Below, one piece after another: positions 1-11,800 of a stretch of DNA of 64,000 nt; position 1 is the first letter of the stretch, and each line of letters starts with the position of its first letter. The notes beneath the pieces were generated by a model, which was not told where the DNA came from, did no database searches, and saw nothing but the letters and a program-made list of their open reading frames with translations. The stretch spans positions 2,108,001 through 2,172,000 of the forward strand of contig NC_089187.1 in assembly GCF_947507565.1 (NCBI RefSeq), in the 5' to 3' direction. Position numbers and translations under genes: made by a program. This DNA comes from Oscarella lobularis. Its lineage: Eukaryota; Porifera; Homoscleromorpha; Homosclerophorida; Oscarellidae.

Positions 1-1196
1 TTAGCAATTTTTAATGATGCAGGCCGGAGACGAAGAGGAGCACGCCGTTCTTCTTTGCAACTATTTTCTCTTCATGGGCAAAAAGGCGTGGGTCGTTTTG
101 GGTTCAGGAATACCTGAAGGCAAAAGACTGCTACTTGGTTGGAACTAGATGTTCATAGTCTTATTGTAGGTTCAACTGCATACGTTTTGACCGAAGATCA
201 AGGCGATCAGCTCTCCGGTGAATACTGGCTGTGGAATCCAAGCACAGGAAAGCGATTTCACCAGTTCGATCCTTACTGTCCTCTGCAGACTGTCGACTCC
301 GTTTTTGGCACTGAAAATGTGTGCTTGCGTTACGTGACCGTTTTATTGTTCTATTGTGACATTGCATTCTTCTTCTTCTTCTAGATTTGGGTCAATGTTC
401 AAGATCACCAAAAGCCGTCGTTTTTGAATTTCAATTTGAGTTTGAGTCGCAATTGGCGACCTTTCTTCTCGAAGCGCTATCCGAATCCCGGTCTCAGTAG
501 CGTGCAGGTACAGCAGGTCAATCGATTAATCATTAACAATTAATTCTCTTTGTTTTTAGGGTGATTTAACGTATAAACCTCCAGATGAGAGCTTGGCAAA
601 GTCAGTGGAGGAAAAGTAAGTAGAGTGGCTGAAAAGAAAAGCGTTCACGACTATTTCCAGGATCGAGAGATTATTGAAAAAGAGATTCGAGGAGAGCAGA
701 CGTCATGTTACAAGATGGAACAGGTATGCATTCGTATTCTTCTATCTGACAGATAAACCATTTTGGCTTTTAGACATTGCATAGCAGAGCTAAGGAAATT
801 CCTCCCAAGGTACAAGACTCTCAGCAAGTGCTAGATATATATATATATCATTAATCTACGATTTTATTAGGCTGGAGGAACGTCCGTTTGACAGCGCTTC
901 AGTGGAAGATCAGAAGCTTCAGTTGGCTTCCATTACCGGATCAGACAAGGTTGGATTTTCAAAAACGTGTGTTCGATCTCAGTTGGGTATTTCTCTATGT
1001 ATAGTTGAGCGGTTTTCCTCTTCACTTTGCTTTCACCGACGTTGACAGCATAGTCAATTCGGTCCTCGATACGCGCTTGCACACAATCGAGGATCCCCAG
1101 GCCGAATTCGCCCTGGCAGTTTACGTAGAGGCTTATCCTAGTGACGTATTATCGGTGTGGGTATATGTAGTGGGACTGACCAAAAGATTGACGTAG
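1..1196 (+). CDS. CC2D2A: CC2D2A, C-terminal part (gene runs in from the left edge)
   Basis: Coiled-coil and C2 domain protein 2A is a ciliary transition-zone (MKS/B9 complex) protein. The conceptual join of eight exons (23-119, 170-318, 385-507, 560-615, 661-723, 774-809, 871-949, 1005-1196) follows the human C-terminus nearly collinearly: [14 protein letters not shown], the [10 protein letters not shown] block, [30 protein letters not shown], then [12 protein letters not shown] and [11 protein letters not shown] before the stop. This is the catalytically dead transglutaminase-like end of the family. Exon phases join without a break. The first intron (120-169) begins GC rather than GT. The stop codon lies inside a short repeat that recurs near 4400. 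The N-terminus and C2 domain lie outside the window. Confidence 0.9.
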
Positions 1197-1811
1197 TGAT
1201 ATTAAATTAAAGGATAGTTAATTAAGATTAGTCTCTGTGGGAGACGCCTTACGTTCACCGTAAAGTAGCCACGAGGGGAGGAGGAGCGTCTGAGGCGTGT
1301 CTGGTCGAAACCTTCATCATTCCAATGAGCGCGTCGAAAAAAACCATAACATTCACTTCCCAGCCTATGGGAAACAAGAACGTGGCCGAGCTTCCGGGCG
1401 TAGGAAAAACGATCGGAATCAATCTCGCTGCGAAGGGGTTTTCAAAGGCAAAGCATGTCTACGGACTCTTTCTGCAGCTGGACGAAGACAAGAAGAAGTT
1501 CTGCGCGTGGATAGCCGAAAACGGAAAAGCTAACGAGGGACAAGCCAAGCAATGCTTCGAATGCTTGAAAGAATGGTCTCGTCAGCACTTTCACTAAACT
1601 TTTAATAAGTAAACAAGTGCAGCCGTTTGTATCGCGTCTCGAGTGTGTAGTCTAGAGAACGAATTGCTTGCCCCTCCCCCCGGTCCGCCTACTTTATGAC
1701 ACTGTGTTTCCCTACAACTGTAGTGCACTTTGGCCCACTGACGTACACTCTAGTCAAAAAAATATTTCGCCAAAAGCTCACGTCATCCTACACTGCCCCG
1801 GACGCCCAACG
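1164..1811. repeat. Short repeat, copy A in two parts (1164-1217 and 1751-1811)
   Basis: Two segments recur in the same order around 4389-4446 and 4584-4643. The first carries GTAGTGGGACTGAC then AAAAGAT and an AT-rich tail. The second runs from TAGTCAAAAAA through GCCAAAAGCTCACGT to CCCGGACGCCCAACG and is about 95% identical by eye. In this copy the BAF gene lies between the two parts and the first part overlaps the last codons of CC2D2A; in copy B they are only about 140 bases apart. It could be a degenerate segmental duplication or a dispersed promoter-type repeat. Confidence 0.75.
1325..1597 (+). CDS. BANF1: Barrier-to-autointegration factor (BAF)
   Basis: Single-exon gene for a 90-residue protein; human BAF has 89. 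BAF dimers bridge double-stranded DNA non-specifically and connect chromatin to LEM-domain proteins and lamin during nuclear envelope assembly. The family pattern is visible: PMGNKNVAELPGVGKTIG with the helix-hairpin-helix PGVG, then KGFSKAKHVYGLFL, and the C-terminal QCFECLKEWSRQH matching the human CFGCLREW block. The start at 1325 is chosen because it gives the family length; an overlapping frame opening at 1297 has no BAF similarity. It sits about 130 bases after CC2D2A on the same strand. Confidence 0.92.
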   Translation: MSASKKTITFTSQPMGNKNVAELPGVGKTIGINLAAKGFSKAKHVYGLFLQLDEDKKKFCAWIAENGKANEGQAKQCFECLKEWSRQHFH

Positions 1812-1887
1812 CCACGAGGTGACTTGCACGTTACGTCAGTTCCGCCCTTCTGCTGCGCACGGACGTGCACACAGTTTTCTACGCCGT

Positions 1888-2014
1888 CTTTCGGTTCTCG
1901 CTTTCGAGCGCCGCGATCGCTCGTCTTGGCACGTGTATCTTTTCGTTCTCGCTTTCCGGCGCCGTGTGAATCTCGATCGCTCGTCTTTAGCTTTCGGTTC
2001 TCGCTTCGAACGGG
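1888..2014 (+). repeat. Imperfect tandem repeat in the leader of the ATPase gene
   Basis: Three units (about 1888-1926, 1939-1986, 1991-2014) share TTCGGTTCTCGCTTTC followed, in the first two, by CGATCGCTCGTCTT. The last unit runs into the probable start codon at 2015, so the array would lie in the promoter or 5' leader of the following gene. No other function is evident. Confidence 0.6.
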
Positions 2015-4263
2015 ATGGGTGCTGCTTTGCCGAAAGTGTTGTCCATAAGGTAAGATCAAGACTTTGTGACGTATACCGGCGGCTAAATTTTTGGGGGCCC
2101 TTTTCCCAACGAAGGTTCGAACGGCCATCCTTAACCTGATTATTATCAAACTTCCCATTACTGATTACATGTTAATGAATTAATTAGTTAATGACAAATT
2201 TCCGGGAACAAAATAAACGTAATCCCTGTGTTATAGGAGCAAGCCGGACAATGATATTGAAAAAGCTGAATTACTGTCTGGTAAGATTAATTAATTGTAA
2301 AACAATAGGATGTTTATTTGAATTTTAGGTCATGTTATTGGAGCAGATGTCGTTGAAAAAGGCGGCGCCGTTTCATGCACTTCGTCCGGTTACGTGTCAA
2401 CGCCTCTTCGCACGTCTCAAACTCTTTCCGCATCATCCACCGACAGTCAAGATTTAGTTGACATGGACGTTGGCTCCGGGAGTTTTCCGTCTCAGGTGAT
2501 GTCAACGACGACCGAGAGCGCTATCGCCCCCGCTCCGTCAGCTCATGACAACGAATCCAGTTTACTTCGTTTTCGTAAGTCAAGAGAATTTGCCGTTACG
2601 TGACATATATAGAAGACGCGACTGCAGGTTCTTGCACGCCGTCATCGGTGCTGATTGATGTTGAAAATAGAAAATTCGTCTATCTGTCTAAAACCATCGA
2701 CAAAGCCAACTTCTGGATTAAAGATCAGAAGAGGCCATCCATAGATATTCCGAACAAAACAGTTATCGTGAACGGAATGGTCAAAACCGGTAATAGTAGC
2801 GTTAAAAGGATATCTATTTCGGTTTCTTAGAGCGTTTCTCTCTAGGAAAGACGACGTTCGTTAGAAACGTTTTGCCGCATCTCGTACATCCGCATTTCCC
2901 CAATGCCGACTTCTGGTTCCTCGACTGCGACCTATTTGATTCGGGCTCTCCGGATCTTTTTCTGGGGTCTGCTCTATTCAAGGTGCACGAATATCTAGCG
3001 GAAGCAAATGTGCCACTTCCGTACGTCTCGGATGTCCTGAAGCAAATTTCACCAGCCGAGCATTTCTATGTGCAATTGCTCAGTTGCGTTGAAGCAGCAA
3101 GCAAAAGGAAGCACGTGTTTATAGTAATGGACGAAGTACAGCGGTGGTTCACGTGGGCAAAAGCGCCAAAGAAGGAGGAGTTGGACGACGTCGCCATCTG
3201 TCAAATGCGTCGAAGATTCAAGCACCTCATCTTCAATCCCGACGCTCCGAATGCCCACTTCATAGTTACCGGTTCTGCCATGGGAGCCGCGTGGACCCAC
3301 CTCTATGAATGCAGAACGAATGGCAATCCGTTAATCGCTGCGTTTCGTATCAATTTGCCCTATCGTGTGTCGCGCGATATTATCGACACAGAAAAGGACA
3401 TACTTAATGCTCAAGGTCTGTTGTCGCCGTCTATTCTGAACAGGATGTCGTACTTCTGCGATAACAATCACGCGATGCTAAGCTTCCTGGCGGAGAGAGG
3501 AAATTCCTGCAATGTTGCGGATGACGCCACGTCCGTGGCCACCATTTGTTCTAAATTAATCTCGACGAAATTAGCCGAAGAGATTTGGCACGATACGGCA
3601 TGCGCCCTACACATGATGAGGCCTGCCATGCGATTAGCGCTCCGAAAGCTTGTTTCGCCGCTGGGCTTGGAAGAAGAAGAGCTATGCAATATGAGAGGAT
3701 GGCGAGAGCACTTGGCGGAATTTTGGGAGGAAGTTAGTGATGCAGAAGTCGAGGGCAAAAGGTACTGCGTTAAATCAGGGCCATTTCAGTCGTTCATTCT
3801 TCATTTCATTCTTCCCGATGGGGAGTTACGCTACAAAATTGGTGCCCCGGCTGCCAATTTGGAAGAAGAAGTTCGATTTTGCCGATACGCCGAGGGCACG
3901 ATTGCATTTGGAGAGGCATGCAACGTGGTGAGGAAGAACCCCCAGCACCCAAAGCTTAGCGTTTTCGTCCGGAATGGACTAAATCACTTAGAGCAGCAGT
4001 TGAAGGCCAAAGGAATGAGCAATCCGCTCTTCCAAGGATCCAAGTTTTGCCAGCTACTTCTCAAGAACGACGATCCGAAGTACAAATCTCTTTCGAAGGC
4101 ATTGGCATCTCCTATGCTACTGGATTCGCTTAGTGCGTCTCTAATTGCCCAAAGACACTTTTTCGCCCATCAGTTGCTCTTCAAGAGAGCTGAATTGCTT
4201 GAAGTGATGAAGAACTGTCCTTTTGACTTTTGGGATGCGTTGCCCCATATCACGTTGCCTTAG
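2015..4263 (+). CDS. P-loop ATPase of unknown role (five exons)
   Basis: Conceptual exons 2015-2049, 2237-2280, 2329-2574, 2613-2789 and 2846-4263 join in phase to about 639 residues. The N-terminal 110 residues are Ser/Thr-rich and poorly conserved looking. The Walker A motif GMVKTGKTT (around residue 165) is formed only after splicing, because the fourth intron splits its second glycine codon. IVMDEVQRWF is a good Walker B with DE, and FIVTGSAM resembles a sensor-1 strand. The overall style recalls the AAA/STAND-like ATPase heads of RHS/Crinkler-type proteins, but I recognise no C-terminal nuclease or other effector domain. The start is the ATG just after the leader repeat and before the first good donor. 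Function unknown; the gene is flanked by repeat copies A and B. Confidence 0.75.
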
Positions 4264-4388
4264 CAAACTTGATACGTTTGTAGTATGTGCAGTTGTTGTT
4301 TAGGTACATGTAGTGGCCCATGTAGTGCGGCTTAGTACAGTGTATCCCAATTACACTAGTGCAAGAACTCCTTTGCGGACCTGCAATT

Positions 4389-4643
4389 ATAGTAGTGGGA
4401 CTGACGAAAAGATCAATTACTGGGTGATATGAAATTAATAGGTAGTCAAATCAGTGAAAGGGTTATTAATTAATTAATTAAATTAATTAATATGACGTAG
4501 ACTAGCTCCTTCGCGCACCCGCGATTGCTCCACTTTGGCGCGGAGGCCAAAGCCTTCCAGGCTAAAGTGGCTACACAGTACTGTAGTCAAAAAATATTCC
4601 GCCAAAAGCTCACGTGATCCTACACTGGCCCGGACGCCCAACG
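4389..4643. repeat. Short repeat, copy B (4389-4446 and 4584-4643)
   Basis: Second copy of the repeat described at 1164-1811, in the same orientation, directly after the ATPase gene. Between the parts is an AT-rich run of TTAATTAA units and a short inverted motif (CACTTTGG at about 4531 and its complement CTAAAGTGG near 4562). The rest of 4264-4989 holds no gene I can support and should contain the tousled-like kinase promoter. Confidence 0.75.
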
Positions 4644-4989
4644 TGTCACGCACGCGAAAGACGAAGAAAAAACTCTCAATCGCTGTCAAATATCGCCTGC
4701 ATGCATCTTGCGTCTTCCTAAAAGATGCATGCTAACGAAAGTAAAGAAAGAAATCGCCTATCGATCGTTCTGTAAGCGTATTCTGCAGCCGAGAGCGCGA
4801 TAGCAAACCGTTCCGTTCGAACGGCCGACGGAAGAGGTCGCGCGCCGAGTCACGGCCTTTCGAGCGTTAGCTGGTGCTCGGCTGGCACTTCTACGGCGAT
4901 TCCGCCTCCACAAATAGGTAAAGGAGCGAGAAAAGGGATCATCTCCTTACGCCCACAACTTCGCGTTTAGAGCAGGACGGGTCTCTTAG

Positions 4990-7900
4990 TATTGACTGTC
5001 AAAAATTGCAAAAACTCGAGGCTAGGATGGTAAGGGGGTGCTTCAGTGTGAAACGAAAAAAAGTGTTTTGAGTAGATAAAATTTTAGATGGAATTCGGGG
5101 AAAATTCGAATCAGAGTGCCGTCAGCGTTTCTTCGTTTAGTAGCGATAAAGAGGACGTGGTGATTAATTTATTGAAATTTTTTGATGTGGCTCAATTGGG
5201 CAAGTCTTGGTCTCTAGGACGACGTTCCGGTGATGACGTACGCTGGAGGAAGAAGAAGAAAACGTCGAAAACCGCCGCCGAACTCTCTCGACGAAACGTT
5301 GGCAAAGCCTTCGAAGGTCGCTTCGGAAATGAAAATCAGCGACTTCTTTGGAAGGAAGGTAGACAATGAGTAAATCTGCGCGTGTGGGTGTGTGTCAATG
5401 CGTTTCTTTGAAGGCATCAGGAAACTCGTCATTGAAATCCTCGCCTGTAGTTTGTTATGAAAAGGCGGTAAGAATGGGTGTTCGATGTCGTTTGCCTGCT
5501 GTTGCATCGTCTGTTTATGACAAGGTTCAAGTAGCTCCGAATGTAGGAATCACTAGTGCTGGATGTCAGGTAAATTGACATTACGTTTATATATATATAC
5601 GTGTATATCTTCTATTTTCGTAGACGGATTTGACTATCAGTGGAATTGATGTGACGTTTGATTTGCTATTTGTCTTTAGTTTTGGTTCCAAATTGATTTT
5701 TTTAGTTTATTACTCAGCAGAATTTGGCTATGAGAGGTGAAAAAGAGGAAGTGAGCAGACTGCATGAGGTAAGAACACAGCCTGGAGTATATATCTGACT
5801 TAGTGTCTTTTTCCAGACCGTTACGTCTCTGAAGGAACAACTGAAACTTTCTCAGGTCAGTTCAAAGAGCATACACTTGGCATAGGTACACGAAGACTAT
5901 TTATTCTAGGCTGCCTACAAGAAGCTCGAAAAGGAATGCAATGCAAGCATGGAAAAGGTTGATTGTCTTCTATGTATTGTCGTGGTCGTAGCTATCGTTC
6001 GACTTTGTAGGCATCGCGAATGAATAAGCTCCTTCTGAAAGACAAGTCTGAAATTGAGGCGCGCGAAGATAGGGAAGTGTGTATGAAGAACTGCCTTCGA
6101 CTCGGACAATTTGTGACGCAGAGGTCAACCGTTGTCCCGTTTTTCTTATATTGCACTAGATTGTATGCTGCTTTATAGGCAAGGGCATCAGTTCGTTGAA
6201 GTGTGGAGAGAAGGCTACGCTTTCAGTGGAATCCAGAAGTAGAAAAGGAGCGCCCTCTAGAACGTTGTGCACGTCTCTTTCCCCATTCTAGGCGTCTGGA
6301 ATTGATTAGTCAACAGAAGGAGGAAACAGATAAACAAAAGAAGCTATTGACAAAACGCAAGCCTCCCAATCCTGGCACAGTAGAGAAGAAACACAAGCAG
6401 AAATCCGCGAGCGTTTCAAACGAAGGAGACGTTTTTGCTAAACCGTCAGCTCCAGTCAGGTATTTATATAGTGATTGATTAATTAATACGTCCTTGTAAA
6501 ACGTTACGTGCAGTCTGCCACTTGACGAATATTTCGAGCAGGATGAAATTCTAAAATTGCGCGTACAAGCGTTAAAAAAAGTGACGTATATAGAGAGAGG
6601 CTTCTTTAGTCAAGACATCATTAGTTCTGCAGGAAGAAACGGACGTTCAAGTAGAACTCGAAAGTCTCGAGAGAGAACGAACTCTTCACATAAAGGAACT
6701 AAAGAGAATAGCTAGTGAAGACCAGTCAAGGTTTTCCTTATATCATGTGGCCATTTTGTCCGCGCACATCCACGTCTATTGCTTCTTAGATTCAAGGGAA
6801 ATCAAGTCTTGCACGGGCGTTACTTTCTACTCAAGCTTCTGGGAAAAGGAGGCTTCAGCGAAGTCCACAAGGTCCACTCTCCAACGATTTTTTTTCCTGC
6901 CGCCGAACGACCGTCTTCTGCTCAGGCTTTTGATCTAAAGGAACAACGATACGTCGCCTGCAAAGTTCATCAGCTGAACAGAGACTGGAAAGACGATAAA
7001 AAGGCCAATTATATCAAGTCTGGATCTCCCCAGTTAACGAAAAACGATTCCTTTTTGTGATTGCGTTTTTTCTAGACATGCACTTAGAGAATACAACATT
7101 CACAAGAAGCTTCATCACCCGGTAATTAATCGAAATGTTTTTATTGAATACCTTTCTTCAATGGCTCTTCTTTTTGTTGTAGAGAATTGTTCGACTGTTC
7201 GACGTTTTTGAAATTGACCCAAATTCGTACGGCAATCTAGGATTTTTTTCGAGAGAAAAATGAAATGTTCTTAGGTTTTGTACTGTTCTGGAGTTTTCCA
7301 GCGGAAACGATTTGGACTTCCATTTAAAACAGCACAAATGCATGCCGGAGAAAGAGGTACGATATACAGAAAGCAATGCTTTGGCGCGAGCAAGGCATTC
7401 TAATAGGCCAGAAGCGTCATACAGCAGGTGGTCCGTGCTCTAAAGTATCTAAACGAAATCAAACCACCAATCATACATTACGACTTGAAACCAGGTTCAA
7501 GAGAATCATTGATTAAGTGACTAAGTGGACATATGAATCGGGGTCTTACTAGGCAACATTCTTCTCGGTTCTGGACCTGATAGTGGCGAGATAAAGATCA
7601 CAGATTTCGGCTTGAGCAAGATCATGGAAGACGACGGTGCTGCAGACATGGAATTGACGTCACAAGGAGCTGGAACGTACTGGTATCTTCCACCCGAGTG
7701 TTTTATTATAGGAAGAGAACCGCCGAAGATTTCCTCGAAGGTAAGCTCTTTGATTTGGAAGCACGTGTGAGGTTAAGGGGCGCGTTTCTTTCGTGGAGGT
7801 CGACGTTTGGTCTGTGGGAATTATTTTCTATCAGTGCCTGTATGGAAAGAAGGTGGACTTGTTTATGAATCAAGAGGATATGTGTATATGATTTTTTCGC

Positions 7901-8200
7901 GTAGCCTTTTGGGAATAATTTATCGCAGTCGTCCATACTCGAACAGGAGACGATTTTGAAAGCAAAGGAAGTCGAATTTCCCGGCAAGCCTTCGGTGACA
8001 AACGAGGCGAAGGTGAAGCATTCAAAAGAGGAAGCTTTGTAGTTTTAATGGAGAATTCTTAGGATTTCATTCGTCGTTGTTTGATATACGATAAAAGTGA
8101 AAGACCCGAAGTGAAAGTGCTGGCGAACGATCCCTTCTTACAGCCGCGATTGCGCCGAGAAAGCACGGCGTCTCTAGCTGCACAGCCTCCGGGTCAATGA
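4990..8200 (+). CDS. TLK: Tousled-like serine/threonine kinase
   Basis: Nuclear kinase that phosphorylates the histone chaperone ASF1 in replication-coupled chromatin assembly. About 18 short exons assemble in phase and track human TLK1/2. The N-terminal KISDFFGRK is the family KISDYF motif. A coiled-coil stretch follows with [21 protein letters not shown] and LLTKRKPPN. The linker has [12 protein letters not shown]. The kinase domain has the glycine loop [18 protein letters not shown], catalytic HYDLKP (HRD to HYD, as in other TLKs), DFGLSK and [11 protein letters not shown]. It ends with [13 protein letters not shown] and stop 8198-8200. The 5' end is uncertain: an ATG at 5027 precedes a donor and another ATG opens the exon at 5088. 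An exon at about 4991-5029 that reads like the human RRQELLEAR segment suggests a further upstream coding exon. Confidence 0.92.
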
Positions 8201-8396
8201 CTACAGTCAGAGCTTTGATTTAGACAGATTTTAAGAAAGAGACGAACTCGACACTGATTTTTGTCATTTTTTTCGACTTGGGCCTTGTGTTCAGCGTTAT
8301 TAGAAAGCTACTGCCTATTTCAACGTAAGGATAAATACTAAAGTTGCTCTTTTCTTCATGATTTTTTCAGTTCAGCGTCTGAGAGTTGCTCCTTGA

Positions 8397-8677
8397 TTAG
8401 TCGAGCCCTAAAACGAGTTTCAACGCTGCGAGCAATCTTCTAAAGGCTGTTTCGTACTGTCGCAATCCGTCGGATCGTCCTCGTTCGAACGCCTGTCGAC
8501 ATTCGCGGACAAATCCTTCGTTGAAGCCGTCTTGCAGAGCGTTCTCTCGGCCTTGAGCAATTCCGTCGCGATATCCCGCCTGCAAAACAAACAATTCAAC
8601 CAACTGGATCGTTCGATTGCAAATGGGAGCACCAATTCGGCCTCCTCGAGGCGTTTTTCGAAATCGTTTGTTGACAT
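8397..8677 (-). CDS. YAE1: YAE1-domain protein (two exons)
   Basis: YAE1 with LTO1 forms the adaptor that delivers Fe-S clusters to the ABCE1/Rli1 ribosome recycling factor. Exons 8633-8677 and 8397-8579 join in phase to 75 residues. The core AGYRDGIAQGRENALQDGF followed by NEGF is the deca-GX3 repeat typical of the family. The N-terminal LEEAEL leads straight into it after a 53-base intron. The protein is short compared with human (about 226 residues) and yeast, so a further upstream exon is possible; the start at 8677 is the first ATG in the correct frame. It is head-to-head with CDK12/13. Confidence 0.72.
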
Positions 8678-8817
8678 CGTCGAAGGCGCATGCGTCTATG
8701 CGAAAACTCCATCGAGGAGAAAGTTTACCGCATCCAAGATTTCCTTGATCATCCTTCGTTACATGCTGCACTCGACGTAAAATTCGTACGCCCTACACCG
8801 CACTCGATCCGCTAACC
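8678..8817. promoter_or_regulatory. Probable bidirectional promoter, YAE1 / CDK12
   Basis: Only 140 bases separate the two divergent start codons, so both promoters must lie here unless an untranslated exon is missed. No TATA box is evident. Confidence 0.5.
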
Positions 8818-11800
8818 ATGCCATCCTTTCGCAAAAACGCGTCATCGCGCTACGATCGCGATCGAAGTCGTAGTCCACTGCCGAGACGCGGCGACAGCCG
8901 CGATCGTCGCCGAAGTCCAAGCCCGCGTCGACCGCGATCGGCGAACTACCGCGATCGACGCGCCGACGTCGCGCGCCATCGCAATCGCTTCGAACGAAGC
9001 TCTCCATCGCGTCGGAGACGAACACGAAGCCCGATGACTCCGCCGCCGCCGCGCGAGCGCGAGCGCGATCGCGATCGATCGTCGTCGCATCGTCGAGGAG
9101 ACAACCTCGTCGCCAGGACGGAGAGTCATCGCTCGTCGAAGCAGGACAACAGCCGAGGACGAGAGAAGAAAAAGAAGAAACGCAAGCACGAGAAAAAGAA
9201 GAATCGTCGCAACAAGCGATCCCGTTCGTCGTCGTCGATCTCCTCGTCGTCGTCGCTATCGTCGAAACGAGATAAGCGTCCGACGCGACGACATGCACAA
9301 CATCGAGACGAAAATCCGACGAAAACGAAAAAAGACGAGGAGGAAGCGGAAGCGGCGGAGAAACGAAGTCTATCGTATTCGAGTGTGGATAGTTCGGAAG
9401 ACGACGACGATTGGGTGACCGTGGAGGAGAAGCCGTTGCGAAGTGTCGTCGTCGTCAAAAAGACGAAAGCGGAAGAGGAAAAGGAAAAGTCTACGGAAAA
9501 AGTCAAATCGATGGAATCGGAGCCCACTCCGCCGCCGCCGCCGCCTCCGCCGCCGCCACCTCCGCCACCGGCACCCGAACCGATAAAGGAGAAAAAGACT
9601 GATGATGAATCATCGTCGTCATCATCATCGAAAAATAAAGGAGGATTCAGTCGTACAGCGGGTAAGGGGAGATTTCGACCGACGTTGCAGCCGCTCGTCT
9701 TGCCACCGCTTCCTGGACAACAACAGCCAACGACGACGACACCTTCAATGACTATGAGTTCGGCTGGAAGCGACGGTGTAAACGCGAATTCAGCTAAACA
9801 ACAGGGTACCCAAAGTGGGGTCGTTGGGAAACCCAAAATGCCGGCGCTGTGCATGAAGCACAGTCTGCTTTCGAAGGAACACGCGTGGCTCGCCGAACAG
9901 TGGCAGGTGAATCGATCGATCGGCGACTACGAGGTGATCGAGGAGATCGGCGAGGGAACGTACGGGCACGTTTATAAGGCGAAGGACACGATGACGGGGG
10001 ACTTGTGCGCGCTGAAGAAAGTGCGTTTGGATAACGAGAAGGAGAAGGAGGGCTTTCCTATAACGGCCGTGCGCGAGATTAAAATTCTTCGACAGCTCAA
10101 TCACGGGAACGTCGTTGCGCTGAAGGAGATTATTACGGATAAGCCGCACGCCGAGGATTTCAGGCAAGGAAGAGGTGAGGTCAATTAAAGGGTTTCAATT
10201 TATTAAATAATATGTTTTTTTTTGTTAGGGAATTTCTATTTGGTTTTTGAGTATTTGGAGCACGATTTGATGGGACTGCTCGAGTCGGGCGTCGTCACGT
10301 TCAAGGAGGATCACATTCGGTGTCTGATGAAGCAGCTCTTCTTGGCGCTCGATCATTGCCACGAGAAAAATCTTCTGCATCGCGATATTAAGTGTTCGAA
10401 CATTTTACTAAATAACAAGTGAGGAAGAAAGGAAGAAAACGGTTGAAACGTGTCTCTATGAGTCGTTTTCTAGAGGAGAAATGAAACTGGCTGACTTTGG
10501 ATTAGCAAGATTTTATAATCCGGAAGACAAAGGGTAATCACTAGTTCAATACGTTCCTGGGGGGGTTTGGAAGTAGAGAAGCCGTGGCTGGTATCCCTTA
10601 TAGCGTAGATAGGTCTCACTAGCCAACGCTTTTACTAGAGACTCCTTAATTACTGATGTGATTTTTTAGACGGCCTTATACTAATAAGGTTATTACTTTG
10701 TGGTATCGTCCGCCTGAGCTTTTGCTTGGAGAAGAGCGCTACGGGCGGCCAGTCGATATTTGGTCTTGCGGGTAAAGAGCGCTATTTTTGTCTCTCGTCT
10801 TCCGTGGATTTTCTTATTATTTGCTTCAGTTGCATTCTTGGCGAGTTGTTCATCAAGAAGCCTCTCTTCCAAGCAAGTCAGGAAGTCATTCAATTGGAAA
10901 TGATTAGGTATGGGTGGCTGGATATCGTCCTCTAAATAGATTTAATTTTTCTTAATCTTATTAGTCGTGTTTGCGGCACGCCGTCACCATCCATTTGGCC
11001 AGACGTCATTCGACTTCCCCACTTCGGCGTACTGCAGCCAAAGAAAATGTATAAACGTCGCCTAAAGGAAGAATTCATATTGTACGGAAACGAGCCCTCC
11101 TCAACGTCACTATACTTATTTCTTTGTAGCCTTCCTAGTGACGCTCTTGATTTACTGGACAAACTTCTCGTATTGGACCCGTTGAAGCGTCTCACCGCCG
11201 AACAGGCGTTGAAGCATCCCTTTCTGGCCGGTGCCGATAACGTAAAATCGAAAATACCCAAGTAAGCAAACGGAATGCGCGCCACCTAATTATTTTCTCT
11301 TCACTGGAACTCTTCCCCCCAGCCTTCCCACGTGGCAAGACTGCCACGAATTGTGGTCGAAGAAGCGTCGACGCAAAGCGGAAGGACGCAACTCGGACGG
11401 CTCGTGGCCAAACAACAAACCGACTGGAAAACCGAACGAGAAAATTGATCTAACAAAAGCCCAAAGCGGCGGCGGCGGCGCTTCTCTAATCGCGCCGCCG
11501 CCACCACCGCCGCCACTGAAGACAACCGAACAAACGGCAGCACTAAGACCGGGCAACAACTTCAAATTGGAATCGCAGCAGCTTCGAGAAGTAACGAAGG
11601 CATTGAATGCGATTCTCCAAGGAGAACCGAGTCAACTGGGTCTCGCGACGTTGGCTCAGCTGCTCGCTGATCACGCCGAGCGCATCGTCATTCATCCCGG
11701 CGAACCGATCGTCGGTCTCGCCGCTCTCCTCGAAGCCCATCGTCTCGACGTCGTTCTCCTGCGACGGCCCGTCGAAGCGATTCAAGTCCGACCGGACGAC

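Noticed and set aside
1668-2158. Three overlapping frames of 126-147 codons on both strands
   Set aside because: They fall in repeat copy A and the tandem leader repeat; no conserved motif, and the ATPase gene explains the splice signals at 2049/2237.
8759-9298. 179-codon minus-strand frame overlapping the CDK12 start
   Set aside because: Antisense of the Arg/Ser-rich region and overlaps the YAE1/CDK12 promoter; no family similarity.
9126-9854. 242-codon open frame on the minus strand inside the CDK12 5' exon
   Set aside because: It is the antisense of SR and poly-proline coding sequence; low-complexity Asp/Ser/Gly content is a by-product of biased codons on the other strand.
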